A stretch of DNA of 64,000 nucleotides from Robertkochia marina (GTDB lineage Bacteria; Bacteroidota; Bacteroidia; Flavobacteriales; Flavobacteriaceae): the NCBI RefSeq assembly GCF_004799345.1, contig NZ_SSMC01000001.1, positions 930,001 to 994,000 on the forward strand, given 5' to 3'. The stretch's first letter is position 1. The number at the start of each line of letters is the position of its first letter. Made by a program: the position numbers and the translations under genes. Positions 8,404-17,952 of this stretch are shown one piece after another. Under the pieces are notes generated by a model that had not been told where the DNA came from, did not search any database, and worked only from the letters and a program-made list of their open reading frames with translations.

Positions 8404-9471
8404 ATGCTAAACAAATTCTTACGCAACGCCTTGGCGTTGTTCGTTTTAACCGGAGCTACGGTAAGCTGTAGTGATCAGGACGATACCAAATTGTCTGATA
8501 CGGCACGATTAACCGTGCGACTAACCGATGCACCCGGAGACTATGATCACGTGTACGTTGATGTACAGGATGTGATGATCAACCCTTCTGAAGACCCTGA
8601 ATCAGGATGGGTGAGTCTGGAGAATGTGAATACCGGAGTTTATGACCTTTTAAAACTTACCGGTGGTGAAAACGTGCTTTTAGCCGATGTGGAATTGCCT
8701 GCAGGAAAACTAGGCCAGGTGAGACTGGTTTTAGGAGAAGAGAATTCTGTAGTTATTGATGGAGAACAACATGCACTAAAAACACCAAGCTCACAGCAAT
8801 CCGGATTAAAGATTCTATTGAATGAAACCGTGGAGGCAGGATACACTTATAACATCGTTCTTGACTTTGATGTGGACGCGTCTGTAGTCATTGCAGGTGC
8901 TTCCGGTATTAAGAGTCTTAAGCCGGTAATTCATGCGAGCTCTGTTGCTACTTCCGGGATCATTTCCGGTAAGGTTGAGCCTGTAGGATTCGACGTAAAA
9001 GTTAGCGTTGAAGGTCAAGGTATAAGCGCCTACACTGATGAGGGCGGAAACTTTTTCCTTTATGGAGTTCCCGGTGGAACCTATGATCTGATGGTAGCTC
9101 CGGACCCAACACAAGGTTATGCTAACGCTGTTGCTACAGGAGTAACGGTAACGAACGGAGAAACCACTGTTCTTGAGACCATCCTTCTGCCTGAGCTAAC
9201 TGATGGCTATAATGTTTTTGGTAAAGTAACCAAAGAAGACATGCCGTTTGCGGCTTTTACAGCTAAATTAGTGACCGGAACAGATGAGAACATGACCGAA
9301 TACGAAGCTGTTTACAGCACTGACGGAGGCTTCACTTTCTATAACGTACCTGTTGGTAGCTATTCACTGGAGATCACTCCTGATGAAGAAGGAGCTACGG
9401 CAACTACACAAACAGTTGAGGTAGCCGAAGGAGAGGTTAATTATATCGATCTTGGAGCTATAGCCCTATAG
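8404..9471 (+). CDS. DUF4382-domain lipoprotein with carboxypeptidase-regulatory-like repeats
   Basis: Starting at the ATG at 8404 gives a 355-residue lipoprotein (signal ending LTGATVSC, Cys 21). An in-frame ATG at 8335 would bury the signal and is rejected. Residues about 30-180 form a DUF4382 domain (ARLTVRLTDAPGDYDHVYVDVQDV...). Two beta-rich segments of CarboxypepD_reg type follow: GIISGKVEPVG...GNFFLYGVPGGTYDL, then GYNVFGKVTKEDMPF...GFTFYNVPVGSYSLEI. These are transthyretin-like folds found in surface proteins. No enzyme activity is evident, and a cell-surface adhesion or structural role is a guess. The gene stands alone between a long leader and a terminator. Confidence 0.85.
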   Translation: MLNKFLRNALALFVLTGATVSCSDQDDTKLSDTARLTVRLTDAPGDYDHVYVDVQDVMINPSEDPESGWVSLENVNTGVYDLLKLTGGENVLLADVELPAGKLGQVRLVLGEENSVVIDGEQHALKTPSSQQSGLKILLNETVEAGYTYNIVLDFDVDASVVIAGASGIKSLKPVIHASSVATSGIISGKVEPVGFDVKVSVEGQGISAYTDEGGNFFLYGVPGGTYDLMVAPDPTQGYANAVATGVTVTNGETTVLETILLPELTDGYNVFGKVTKEDMPFAAFTAKLVTGTDENMTEYEAVYSTDGGFTFYNVPVGSYSLEITPDEEGATATTQTVEVAEGEVNYIDLGAIAL

Positions 9472-9500
9472 TAGCGTTAATTTCTGCTAAAAAAATACTA

Positions 9501-9536
9501 AGAGTGGCCTAAACACAGGCCGCTCTTTTTATTTTT
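9501..9536 (+). terminator. Intrinsic terminator of the DUF4382 gene
   Basis: A 10-bp stem AGAGTGGCCT/AGGCCGCTCT with one G-T wobble and a 6-nt loop is followed by TTTTTATTTTT. Confidence 0.85.
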
Positions 9537-9626
9537 AACCAATTGTTAACAACAAGAGCGGAGATTAATTTTCAATTTGCGTGCTAGAGGAAGTGGTATT
9601 ATATTCAATTTTCAAAAAATTAACAT

Positions 9627-10628
9627 ATGGAGCAAGAAAGTACTATTGATATCAGTCAGATCAATGAAAAAATCGCTGCTGACAGTGCTTTTGTTGATGT
9701 ATTGACAAAAGAAATGACCAAGGTGATCGTTGGCCAGAAACATATGGTGGAGCGATTGCTTATCGGTTTGCTGGGGCAAGGGCATATATTGCTTGAAGGT
9801 GTGCCCGGACTTGCGAAGACGCTGGCTATCAATACACTTTCAAGAGCTGTTCACGGAAGTTTCAGCAGGATACAGTTTACACCAGATCTTCTGCCTGCCG
9901 ACGTTATCGGAACCCTGATATATAATATCAAGGAAAATGACTTTTCCATCAAGAAAGGTCCTATTTTCGCCAACTTTGTATTGGCGGATGAGATTAACAG
10001 GGCGCCTGCCAAAGTGCAGTCTGCTCTTCTGGAGGCTATGCAGGAAAAGCAGGTGACCATTGGAGACGAAACTTTTAAGCTGGATAAGCCATTCCTTGTA
10101 ATGGCTACCCAAAACCCTGTAGAGCAGGAAGGAACTTATCCGCTGCCAGAGGCTCAGGTAGACCGTTTCATGCTTAAAACCGTTATTGATTATCCAAAGC
10201 TTGATGAAGAACAGATGATCGTGAGAGCAAACCTGAAAGGCGGTTTTGCAGAGGTGAAGCCCGTGGTAACTCTGGAGCAGATCCTGAATGCACAGGCTGC
10301 TGTAAGAGAAGTGTACATGGATGAGAAGATCGAAAAATATATTCTGGATATCATATTTGCTACACGTTATCCCGAAAAATACGGCCTGTCAGAGTTAAAG
10401 CCGTTGATCAGTTTTGGAGCATCTCCTCGTGGTAGTATTAACCTCGCCACCGCAGCAAAATGTTATGCTTTCATAAAGCGTCGCGGTTATGTTGTTCCTG
10501 AAGATGTCAGAGCGGTTGTAATGGATGTTCTCAGACATCGTATTGGAATTACTTACGAAGCCGAAGCAGAAAATATCAGTTCAGAAGACCTTATCAATAA
10601 GGTGGTCAACGCTATAGAGGTGCCATAG
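9627..10628 (+). CDS. MoxR-family AAA+ ATPase
   Basis: This 333-residue AAA+ chaperone-like ATPase is the first gene of the Bat operon. Walker A is GVPGLAKT (residues 58-65), Walker B is LADE (D121, E122), and sensor 1 lies in MATQNP. The C-terminal lid carries the sensor 2 region SFGASPRGSINLA. MoxR proteins work with von Willebrand A (VWA) proteins to mature or remodel envelope complexes. The downstream DUF58 and two VWA genes are the expected partners. It has no membrane segment. The upstream gap (9537-9626) holds no clear promoter match. Confidence 0.95.
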   Translation: MEQESTIDISQINEKIAADSAFVDVLTKEMTKVIVGQKHMVERLLIGLLGQGHILLEGVPGLAKTLAINTLSRAVHGSFSRIQFTPDLLPADVIGTLIYNIKENDFSIKKGPIFANFVLADEINRAPAKVQSALLEAMQEKQVTIGDETFKLDKPFLVMATQNPVEQEGTYPLPEAQVDRFMLKTVIDYPKLDEEQMIVRANLKGGFAEVKPVVTLEQILNAQAAVREVYMDEKIEKYILDIIFATRYPEKYGLSELKPLISFGASPRGSINLATAAKCYAFIKRRGYVVPEDVRAVVMDVLRHRIGITYEAEAENISSEDLINKVVNAIEVP

Positions 10629-10686
10629 ACAGAGATCGAAATCCGAACCCTGAAAAACACCTTAGTCAGTTGATTCAACCCTGAAT

Positions 10687-11553
10687 ATGGATACCAAAGA
10701 AATACTCAAAAAAGTTAGGAAGATCGAGATCAAAACCCGTCGACTGAGCGATCATGTCTTCGGGGGTGAGTACCATTCTACCTTTAAGGGTCGGGGAATG
10801 ACCTTTAGTGAAGTTCGTCAGTATCAATTTGGTGATGATGTTCGGTCTATTGACTGGAATGTTACCGCCAGATACAATGAGCCTTATGTAAAAGTGTTTG
10901 AGGAAGAACGCGAGCTTACGATGATCCTGATGGTCGATGTGAGTGGTTCAGAGCTGTTTGGTTCTACAGGTCAGTTCAAGCGGGAAGTGATTACAGAGAT
11001 CGCTGCTACCCTGGCTTTTTCAGCTTTACAGAACAATGACAAGATCGGGCTGGTACTTTTTTCTGATGAGGTAGAGCTCTATATTCCGCCCAAGAAAGGC
11101 AGGTTTCATGTGCTGCGTATCATTCGTGAATTGATAGAGTTTACCCCCGGCAGTAAACGAACCAATATTGATAATGCCCTTCAGTTCGTTTCAAGGGTAA
11201 CCAAGAAGAAGGCCATAATTTTTATGTTGTCTGATTTTATCTCTCAGGGATACGAAAACAGTTTAAAGATCACCGCAAACAAACACGATATAACCGGTAT
11301 CAGGGTTTATGATAAGAGGGAAGAAACCATGCCTAATTTAGGAGTGGTGAATATGAAGGATGCCGAGACAGGGGAGATTTGCCTGGTGGATACTACCTCC
11401 AGGGCTGTCAGAAAGGCCTATGAGAACGATTATAATGAAAGAGTAGAATATTTTAAAAGTGCTTTCAGTAAGAGTGGTGCGGGAGCTTTGAGCTCACGTG
11501 TAGATGAGAGCTATGTAAAAAAATTATTAGGGTATTTTAAACGTAGAGCCTGA
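10687..11553 (+). CDS. DUF58-domain protein (VWA-like) of the Bat operon
   Basis: This 288-residue cytosolic protein has the DUF58 core (YQFGDDVRSIDWNVTAR, then PYVKVFEEERELTM). A VWA-like fold with metal site DVSGSE follows at about residues 85-90. It sits directly after moxR, the usual MoxR-DUF58 pairing, and ends 2 bp before the next ATG. The DUF58 protein is thought to link the ATPase to the membrane VWA proteins, but its exact role is not established. Confidence 0.92.
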   Translation: MDTKEILKKVRKIEIKTRRLSDHVFGGEYHSTFKGRGMTFSEVRQYQFGDDVRSIDWNVTARYNEPYVKVFEEERELTMILMVDVSGSELFGSTGQFKREVITEIAATLAFSALQNNDKIGLVLFSDEVELYIPPKKGRFHVLRIIRELIEFTPGSKRTNIDNALQFVSRVTKKKAIIFMLSDFISQGYENSLKITANKHDITGIRVYDKREETMPNLGVVNMKDAETGEICLVDTTSRAVRKAYENDYNERVEYFKSAFSKSGAGALSSRVDESYVKKLLGYFKRRA

Positions 11554-11555
11554 CC

Positions 11556-13211
11556 ATGAGAATGCCATTTAAAATACATACCAAAAGGAGAGGAATATCC
11601 TTGAATCTTGCTTTTCTGATCATGCTTTTTGCCATGATGAGTAGTACTCTTGTGCAGGGACAGGAAGCCAGGGTACAGTCGTCTGCAGATACCACCCGGA
11701 TGAGAATAGGAGAACAGATCGAATTCCGCATTGAGGTGGAAACAGATTCTTCGAACGTTGTTTTCTTTCCTGATGGACAAACCTTTTTGCCGCTGGAGGT
11801 GGTAGAGGCCTTTCCGGTAGATACCCTAAAGGCTGAAGACAAATACAGCCTGATAAAAAAATACGCCCTGACCCAATTTGATTCGGGAAGTTATACCCTG
11901 CCTACCCAGCAGATCATGGTTGGCGATAAGGCTTACTTTACAGATTCTCTTCGGGTTGCAGTGAACACCGTGGAGGTTGATACCTTAAAGCAGAAAATGT
12001 ATGATATCAAGGGGCTGCAACCGGTTGATCGAAGTTTGTCTCATTGGTGGCAATACTTGTTGATCGGGTTGCTTGTTGTTGGTGGAATACTCGGAATTTT
12101 GTACTGGTTCCTGTGGAGAAAGAAACCTTTGACAGAGGAGGAGGCTGCTGCCTTGTTACCTCCTTACGACAGGGCGTTGCTCGCACTTGAAAAACTGGAT
12201 AACTCAAAGTATCTGATACAATCTGAGTACAAGGAATATTATTCAGATCTGACCAATATTGTGCGTTCTTACCTGGAGGATGAGGTGCATATTACCGCCT
12301 TGGAGAGTACAACCTCAGAACTGATCCTGAAACTGGAAATGCTCAGGGATTCCGGTACCTTAAAACTTGATGATGCCTCCATATCACAATTCCAGGAAGT
12401 ATTGGAAACGGCCGATCTTGTCAAATTTGCCAAGAACGTTCCTGATGACTCCGTCATAAAACATGATCGTGAGCTGGCAGAGGCCCTGGTAAATAAGACG
12501 CATGACTCTCTTCCGGAGCCGGAAGAAAGTGAGGAAGATCCTGAAGTGGCCCTGGAGTTGATCAGGAAAAAGCAACGCAAGAAAAAAGTGATCTATGCCT
12601 CCCTGGCTTCTTTAGGGTTTTTGATCGTTGTATTCGGGAGTTTGAGTTACTTTTATGGCTTTAAAAGCGTAAAGGATACCGTATTGTTGCACCCTACCAA
12701 GCAATTGCTTGATAAGGAATGGATTGGCAGTGATTATGGTTATCCTTCCATTTACGTGGAAACCCCTGAGGTTTTGCTGCGTACCGATCAGCCATGGCCT
12801 GAAGAGATAAGGAATCAGATATTTGGGAGCCAGGTTTTTCATTTGGATGAGTTGGGAGCGCCCTTTTACATTAACCTTAGGGTGACCACCTTTAAAAAGG
12901 AATCAAAGATAGATGGCAGCGAGGCTATGAACAATGCTATCAAATTACTGGAAGATTCCGGGGTGACCAATATGTTGGTCAAGGAGGAAGATTATACAAC
13001 CATGACCGGGAAAGAAGGTCTCAAGATATTTGGTACCATGGGAGTTCCGGTAAAAGGCGGAAAATATAAGAAGATGGAGTATGCCATGTTCAACTTTGTG
13101 CATGCCGGAGGATTACATCAATTATTAATGGTTTTTGAACAGGATGATCCGTATGCCCCGCAATTAGTGGAAAGGATCATTGGTTCGGTTGATTTTAAAA
13201 AGGCTGGTTAG
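11556..13211 (+). CDS. Bat-operon membrane protein (BatD-/DUF4381-like) with extra C-terminal domain
   Basis: The protein has 551 residues. A signal segment (about 14-35, ending VQGQ) leads into a periplasmic Ig-like region. A membrane helix at about 165-188 is followed by a cytosolic helical part (YDRALLALEKL...YKEYYSDLTNIVRSYLE, about 200-300) that resembles DUF4381/BatD tails. A second helix at about 345-368 precedes a C-terminal soluble domain of roughly 180 residues (TTMTGKEGLKIFGTMGVPV...). I cannot assign that last domain; its pattern is reminiscent of PsbP/DcrB-like folds, but this is only an impression. The gene lies between DUF58 and batA with gaps of 2 and 1 bp, so co-expression is nearly certain. 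Confidence 0.78.
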   Translation: MRMPFKIHTKRRGISLNLAFLIMLFAMMSSTLVQGQEARVQSSADTTRMRIGEQIEFRIEVETDSSNVVFFPDGQTFLPLEVVEAFPVDTLKAEDKYSLIKKYALTQFDSGSYTLPTQQIMVGDKAYFTDSLRVAVNTVEVDTLKQKMYDIKGLQPVDRSLSHWWQYLLIGLLVVGGILGILYWFLWRKKPLTEEEAAALLPPYDRALLALEKLDNSKYLIQSEYKEYYSDLTNIVRSYLEDEVHITALESTTSELILKLEMLRDSGTLKLDDASISQFQEVLETADLVKFAKNVPDDSVIKHDRELAEALVNKTHDSLPEPEESEEDPEVALELIRKKQRKKKVIYASLASLGFLIVVFGSLSYFYGFKSVKDTVLLHPTKQLLDKEWIGSDYGYPSIYVETPEVLLRTDQPWPEEIRNQIFGSQVFHLDELGAPFYINLRVTTFKKESKIDGSEAMNNAIKLLEDSGVTNMLVKEEDYTTMTGKEGLKIFGTMGVPVKGGKYKKMEYAMFNFVHAGGLHQLLMVFEQDDPYAPQLVERIIGSVDFKKAG

Positions 13212-13212
13212 C

Positions 13213-14214
13213 ATGTTGGAGAATATAGAATTTGCAAATCCACAATTTTTTTGGCTGCTGTTGCTGCTGCCACTGGCGCTGGCTTGGTATCTGTTTACGA
13301 GAAAAAAGCAATTAGCGACCCTTACATTGCATAGTGTTTCCGGGTTTAAAAGACGCTCATCGTTCTTGTCGCGTATGAAACCCTTACTGTTCGTATTGCG
13401 CTTACTGGCCATCGCGGCTCTGATAACGGCCATGGCAAGACCTCAAACGAAGGACGTTTCAACCAGGACAAAATCAACAAAAGGTATTGATATTGTTATG
13501 GCCATAGATGTTTCTTCAAGTATGCTGGCGAAAGATCTGAAGCCCAACAGGCTTACTGCATTGAAGGAGGTGGCTGCCGAATTTATTAAAGATCGGGTGA
13601 GTGACCGGATCGGTCTGGTGGTCTATTCAGGTGAGAGCTTTACCAAAACCCCTATCACCAGTGATAAGTCGATCGTGCTGTCTTCTCTTGATGAGATCCG
13701 GTACGGTCAATTGGAAGATGGTACAGCCATAGGCATGGGATTGGCTACCTCGGTAAACCGACTCAAGGAAAGCAAGGCTAAAAGTAAGGTGATCATATTG
13801 CTGACGGATGGAGTTAATAATTCTGGATTTATTGAGCCGGCTACAGCTGCTGAACTGGCCGTAGAGTTCGGAATTAAAACCTATACCATAGCCATTGGAA
13901 CCAATGGTAAGGCAGAGACTCCGGTGGCCTACAATCTGGACGGGAGTTTTCGTTATGCTTTCCGGGAAGTGGAGATCGATGAAGATCTGCTAAAGTCAAT
14001 AGCCGAGAGTACCGGAGGGCGCTATTTCAGGGCTACCGATAATGAGACCCTTTCAGAGATCTATGAAGAGATCAACAAATTGGAAAAAACCGAAGTTGAA
14101 GAAATAAGATATACGAATTTCGAAGAACGCTTCCGTCCGCTTGCTTTGTTGGCAGGAGGTCTGATCTTTATGGAAATTCTTTTGAGATTCACCCTGTTTA
14201 GAAGTTTTGTGTAA
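13213..14214 (+). CDS. batA: BatA, VWA-domain membrane protein
   Basis: The ATG at 13213, one base after the preceding stop, gives 333 residues. An upstream in-frame ATG (13180) overlaps the previous gene and is unlikely. Two N-terminal membrane helices (about 12-29 and 56-76) precede a VWA domain with an intact metal site DVSSS (D99, S101, S103) and the later LTDG. A final helix (about 315-332) ends the protein. In Bacteroides, bat genes were linked to aerotolerance; elsewhere they act in envelope stress resistance. BatA and BatB usually form a complex. Confidence 0.93.
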   Translation: MLENIEFANPQFFWLLLLLPLALAWYLFTRKKQLATLTLHSVSGFKRRSSFLSRMKPLLFVLRLLAIAALITAMARPQTKDVSTRTKSTKGIDIVMAIDVSSSMLAKDLKPNRLTALKEVAAEFIKDRVSDRIGLVVYSGESFTKTPITSDKSIVLSSLDEIRYGQLEDGTAIGMGLATSVNRLKESKAKSKVIILLTDGVNNSGFIEPATAAELAVEFGIKTYTIAIGTNGKAETPVAYNLDGSFRYAFREVEIDEDLLKSIAESTGGRYFRATDNETLSEIYEEINKLEKTEVEEIRYTNFEERFRPLALLAGGLIFMEILLRFTLFRSFV

Positions 14215-15261
14215 ATGTATCAGTTAGATCAACATAATTATTTTTACCTGCTCGCGGTTATTCCTGTACTGATCGTGCTGTATTTGTTGTTGCAATTATG
14301 GAAAACCCGGGCCAGAAAGCAATTTGGTGATCAGAACCTGTTGAGAAGGCTTAGTCCGGACCGTTCAGGGTTTAAACCGGTTCTCAAACTGGTTATGTGG
14401 TGCCTGGCATTTGCCTGTCTGGCAGTAGCTTTGGTAAATCCTAAGATCGGGACCAAACTTGAAACAGTGAAAAGGGAGGGTGTTGACCTGGTTTTTGCCA
14501 TAGATGTATCTAAAAGTATGGCTGCAGAAGATATTGCGCCCAATCGTCTGGAAAAGGCCAAACGGTTAACCTCAGAGATCATCAACAGCCTGGTAAGTGA
14601 CCGTATCGGTATTATTGCTTATGCCGCAAGGGCCTATCCGCAATTGCCAATTACCACCGATTATGCAGCAGCTAAAATGTTTCTGCAGAATATGAATACC
14701 GATATGATGTCTTCACAGGGTACGGCCATAGGCCAGGCCATTGAACTGGCAACTACCTACTTTGATGACCAGGAACAGACCAACCGTGTACTGTTTATTA
14801 TATCAGACGGAGAAGATCATACCGGTGAGGTGGAGGAGGCTATAGAAAGAGCCCGGGAAGAAGGTATTAGGATCTTTACCATTGGAGTAGGAACGGTCAA
14901 GGGTGATCGGATTCCCCTGAGATACAATGGGGTGATCCAGTCCTACAAAAAAGATCAGAACGGAGATGTGGTTATCACCAAACTGGATAACAGTATGCTT
15001 TCTAAGATCGCCGAACTGGGAGAAGGAGGTTATGTTAACGGTGCCAATACAGAGGAGGTAATCGAATACGTTACCGATACCCTTGCTCAAATGGATAAAA
15101 AGGAGTTCGAAGCCAAGCAATTTGCCGACTTTAAGGATCAGTTTCAATGGTTTCTTGGAGGAGCCTTATTGTTCCTGTTTATAGATGTTTTCCTGCTGGA
15201 ACGAAAGACAGCATGGTTGAGAAAGCTCAATTTGTTTAATGAAAAGGAAGAAACATTATAG
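14215..15261 (+). CDS. batB: BatB, VWA-domain membrane protein
   Basis: This 348-residue paralogue of BatA abuts the batA stop codon (TAA then ATG with no gap), suggesting translational coupling. It has helices at about 10-28 and 56-76, then a VWA domain with metal site DVSKS (D97, S99, S101), a TAIGQAIELA loop and ISDGEDH. A C-terminal helix lies at about 305-325. The order BatA-BatB followed by a TPR protein is the standard Bacteroidetes arrangement. Confidence 0.93.
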   Translation: MYQLDQHNYFYLLAVIPVLIVLYLLLQLWKTRARKQFGDQNLLRRLSPDRSGFKPVLKLVMWCLAFACLAVALVNPKIGTKLETVKREGVDLVFAIDVSKSMAAEDIAPNRLEKAKRLTSEIINSLVSDRIGIIAYAARAYPQLPITTDYAAAKMFLQNMNTDMMSSQGTAIGQAIELATTYFDDQEQTNRVLFIISDGEDHTGEVEEAIERAREEGIRIFTIGVGTVKGDRIPLRYNGVIQSYKKDQNGDVVITKLDNSMLSKIAELGEGGYVNGANTEEVIEYVTDTLAQMDKKEFEAKQFADFKDQFQWFLGGALLFLFIDVFLLERKTAWLRKLNLFNEKEETL

Positions 15262-15271
15262 ATAGCAAAAG

Positions 15272-16147
15272 ATGATGAAGAAAACTATCATAGCGTTTTT
15301 TATAGGGCTGTTTTTGCAAACAGGAGGGGTGGCTGTTTTTGCCCAGGGAGAAGAATTGCCGGAAGATAAGCGAAGTCTGCGGCAATCGGTTGACCTTACC
15401 TATGAGGCGAACAGTGATCTTGTAGAAGAGAATTTTGTGGAGGCTGAGGCCAAATACAGAAAGGCAATTGCCAAAAGCCAGAAAAACACCGCAGCTCCGT
15501 ATAATCTCGGAAATGCCTATTACAATAAGAAAAGTATGGGCGAGGCGTTTATGAGGTATAAGGAAGCCGGAGAGAGTGCCGAAACCAAGGCGGAGAGACA
15601 TAAGGTTTTTCATAATATGGGGAATGTCTTTATGAAGAACAAGGAATATCAGAAGGCGGTTGAGACCTATAAGCAGGCCTTGAGAAATGATCCGACCGAT
15701 GAGGAAACCAGGTATAACCTGGCATTGGCCAAAGAAATGCTGGAAAAGGAACAACAGCAAAACCAGCAAAACCAGGACGATCAAAACCAGGATAATCAGG
15801 ACAACAAGGACAATCAGGATCAGCAGCAACAGCAGCAACAAGATCAGGACCAGCAAAATCAGGATCAACAAAATCAGGATCAGCAGGAACAGGAGGGAGA
15901 TCCTAATGACCAGGGGCAGGACCAACAGGATAAAAAAGACGAAGGAGAGGGCGAACAGGAAGAACAGCAACAAAAGAAACCTGAGCAGGGAGAAGGGCAG
16001 CCCCAGCAACCTCGTCAGAGTCAGCTGTCTCCTCAACAGATAAAGAATATTCTGGAAGCCATGAATAATGAGGAAAAGAAGGTACAGGAGAAGATGAATG
16101 CCAAAAAAGTGAAGGGGATACCCGTTAAATCAGAAAAAGACTGGTAA
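15272..16147 (+). CDS. batC: BatC, secreted TPR protein with Gln/Asn/Asp-rich tail
   Basis: The protein has 291 residues; the start is ATG 15272 or the adjoining ATG 15275. A signal peptide (ending GVAVFAQ) precedes about three TPR repeats (residues 45-150, for example AAPYNLGNAYYNKKSMGEAFMRY and KAVETYKQALRNDPTDEETRYNLALA). A region at about 155-245 consists almost only of Gln, Asn, Asp, Glu and Lys in short QNQD-type repeats. The C-terminus is basic. TPR proteins of this operon are thought to scaffold BatA/BatB in the periplasm. The low-complexity tail is common in flavobacterial BatC but varies in length. Confidence 0.88.
   Translation: MMKKTIIAFFIGLFLQTGGVAVFAQGEELPEDKRSLRQSVDLTYEANSDLVEENFVEAEAKYRKAIAKSQKNTAAPYNLGNAYYNKKSMGEAFMRYKEAGESAETKAERHKVFHNMGNVFMKNKEYQKAVETYKQALRNDPTDEETRYNLALAKEMLEKEQQQNQQNQDDQNQDNQDNKDNQDQQQQQQQDQDQQNQDQQNQDQQEQEGDPNDQGQDQQDKKDEGEGEQEEQQQKKPEQGEGQPQQPRQSQLSPQQIKNILEAMNNEEKKVQEKMNAKKVKGIPVKSEKDW
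15748..15900 (+). repeat. Imperfect CAG/AAC/CAGGAT codon repeats inside batC
   Basis: The coding strand is a run of CAG, CAA, AAC/AAT and GAT/GAC codons arranged as QNQD-like units (about 15 imperfect copies, including a CAGCAACAGCAGCAACA stretch). Such DNA is prone to length change in multiples of three without breaking the frame. Confidence 0.75.
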
Positions 16148-16164
16148 ATCAGGACGATATTTTC

Positions 16165-17952
16165 ATGAGTGTATTACGATTTTACATAACAGTTTTATTT
16201 GTTCTCGGTGCGGGGTGGTTGCTGCATGCCCAGGAAGAAGAGGTTTCTTTTAAGGCCGGTGTAAGCAAAAGTAAACTGGGTATTAATGAACGACTAAAGA
16301 TCGAATTTTCCATGAATAAGGATGGAGATAACTTTACTCCTCCTGATTTTAACGGCTTTAAAGTGGTAATGGGGCCTAATCAATCGGTTAGTCATCAATG
16401 GATCAATGGTAAAAAGAGCTTTTCAAAATCATATTCCTATATACTTTCTCCTATTAAAAAGGGAAGTTTTACCATTAGCCAGGCCACAGTAGAGATCGAT
16501 GATAAGGTGTATAAGACCCTGCCTGTAAAGGTTGAGGTCACTTCAGCGGTAAAAGATCCGAATGCTCCGCCAAGTGCTAATGATATTGCCTCAGAAAGTC
16601 TGCACCTGGTAGCAGAGCTCTCCAAAACCGATCCCTACTTGAATGAGGCGGTAAGTGTAGAGTACAAGCTCTATGTAAGTCCTGAAATAAGTATTTACAA
16701 TTTTATACCGGTAGACAATCCGACCTATAACAATTTCTGGTCCCAGAATATTGAGGTTAAGCGTATAAAACAGGAAAGGGTTATCTATAAAGGAAAGCCT
16801 TATACCCAGGTAGTGCTAAAGCGTGTTGTGTTATACCCCCAGCGCAGCGGCAACCTGGAAATAGAACCTTTAACTCTGGAGGTGCAGGTAGAGGTGCCTA
16901 CCAACAGGAGAAATATTTTCGGAGAAAGGGTGTATACTCAAACCGCTGTAAAAGTAGCAGCCAATAAAAGAACGGTTCGGGTAAAACCATTGCCTGAGCA
17001 AGGGAAGCCCGAGAACTTCTCGGGTGCCGTAGGGCAGTTTGATTTTGATGTTATTGTATCAAAATCTTCCTTAAGAGCCAATGAATCACTAACCGCCAAG
17101 GTTACAGTAGAAGGTGAAGGAAACCTGAAATTATTTGAATTACCTCATTTGATCCTGCCGAGCTCCCTTGAGGTTTATGAGCCTGAATTTTCAGAATCAG
17201 TACGTACACGCCTCAGTGGAATGAAAGGTAGGGTAACAGAGAGTTATACGGTGGTTCCTCAGTATAAGGGAAAGTATCCTGTACCTGAAGTGGAGTTCAA
17301 TTATTTTGACCCGGTAGCGGAAGAGTACAAATCCCTGAGTTCGGTACAAACCATGATCAATGTATTTGACGGACCTGTAGCAGGGGCAGATTCTGCTGCT
17401 TCCGATGAAAATGCTGTGGTAAAACAGCCGGTAGCGGTAGTAGGAGATCAATTCAGGTTCCTTAAACTGAAAACAGATCTTACACCTAAGATACAACAGG
17501 AATTTTTAGGCACCCTTGAATTCTACCTGGTTTACTTCGGTCCTTTACTGCTCATTCCGTTGGCCATCTTTATCGGTAAAAAGCGAAAGGAAAGAGCTCT
17601 TGATGTAGAAGGTAATAAAATACGAAAAGCGAACAGATTGGTGCGTAAATACCTTTCTGAGGCTAAAAAGAACCTGGAGGACAGTGACCTCTTTTACGAT
17701 GCTCTCGAACGTGCATTACACAATTATCTCAAGGCAAAACTGAAATTAGAGACCTCAGATATGAGTAAGGAGCGTATTAGTGAGTTGCTTACCCAACACC
17801 AGGCGGCAGATCGGGATATTGAAGAATTTACCAAGCTTTTATCGTCCTGTGAGCTGGCCAGGTATACCCCGGTAACCATTCAGGGAATGAAAGATGATTA
17901 TAACATGGCCGCAGAGGTGATCTCTGCACTTGATAAACATTTAAGATCATGA
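16165..17952 (+). CDS. batD: BatD, oxygen-tolerance family membrane protein
   Basis: This 595-residue protein has a signal peptide (ending GWLLHAQ) and a long periplasmic part made of Ig-like beta domains. The SYSYILSPIKKGSFTI and VVLYPQRSGNLEIEPL segments are diagnostic of BatD. A membrane helix lies at about 452-470. The 120-residue cytosolic helical tail (FYDALERALHNYLKAKL...) resembles that of the 551-residue protein earlier in the operon. It is membrane-anchored with most mass outside the cytoplasm. The stop overlaps the batE start by 4 bp, indicating coupling. Confidence 0.92.
   Translation: MSVLRFYITVLFVLGAGWLLHAQEEEVSFKAGVSKSKLGINERLKIEFSMNKDGDNFTPPDFNGFKVVMGPNQSVSHQWINGKKSFSKSYSYILSPIKKGSFTISQATVEIDDKVYKTLPVKVEVTSAVKDPNAPPSANDIASESLHLVAELSKTDPYLNEAVSVEYKLYVSPEISIYNFIPVDNPTYNNFWSQNIEVKRIKQERVIYKGKPYTQVVLKRVVLYPQRSGNLEIEPLTLEVQVEVPTNRRNIFGERVYTQTAVKVAANKRTVRVKPLPEQGKPENFSGAVGQFDFDVIVSKSSLRANESLTAKVTVEGEGNLKLFELPHLILPSSLEVYEPEFSESVRTRLSGMKGRVTESYTVVPQYKGKYPVPEVEFNYFDPVAEEYKSLSSVQTMINVFDGPVAGADSAASDENAVVKQPVAVVGDQFRFLKLKTDLTPKIQQEFLGTLEFYLVYFGPLLLIPLAIFIGKKRKERALDVEGNKIRKANRLVRKYLSEAKKNLEDSDLFYDALERALHNYLKAKLKLETSDMSKERISELLTQHQAADRDIEEFTKLLSSCELARYTPVTIQGMKDDYNMAAEVISALDKHLRS

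Noticed and set aside
15236-16036. Long minus-strand open frame (266 codons) rich in Leu and Ile, resembling a membrane protein
   Set aside because: It is the complement of the Gln/Asn/Asp repeat tract of batC, whose antisense codons read as Leu/Ile/Val. batC has a signal peptide, TPR repeats and operon context.
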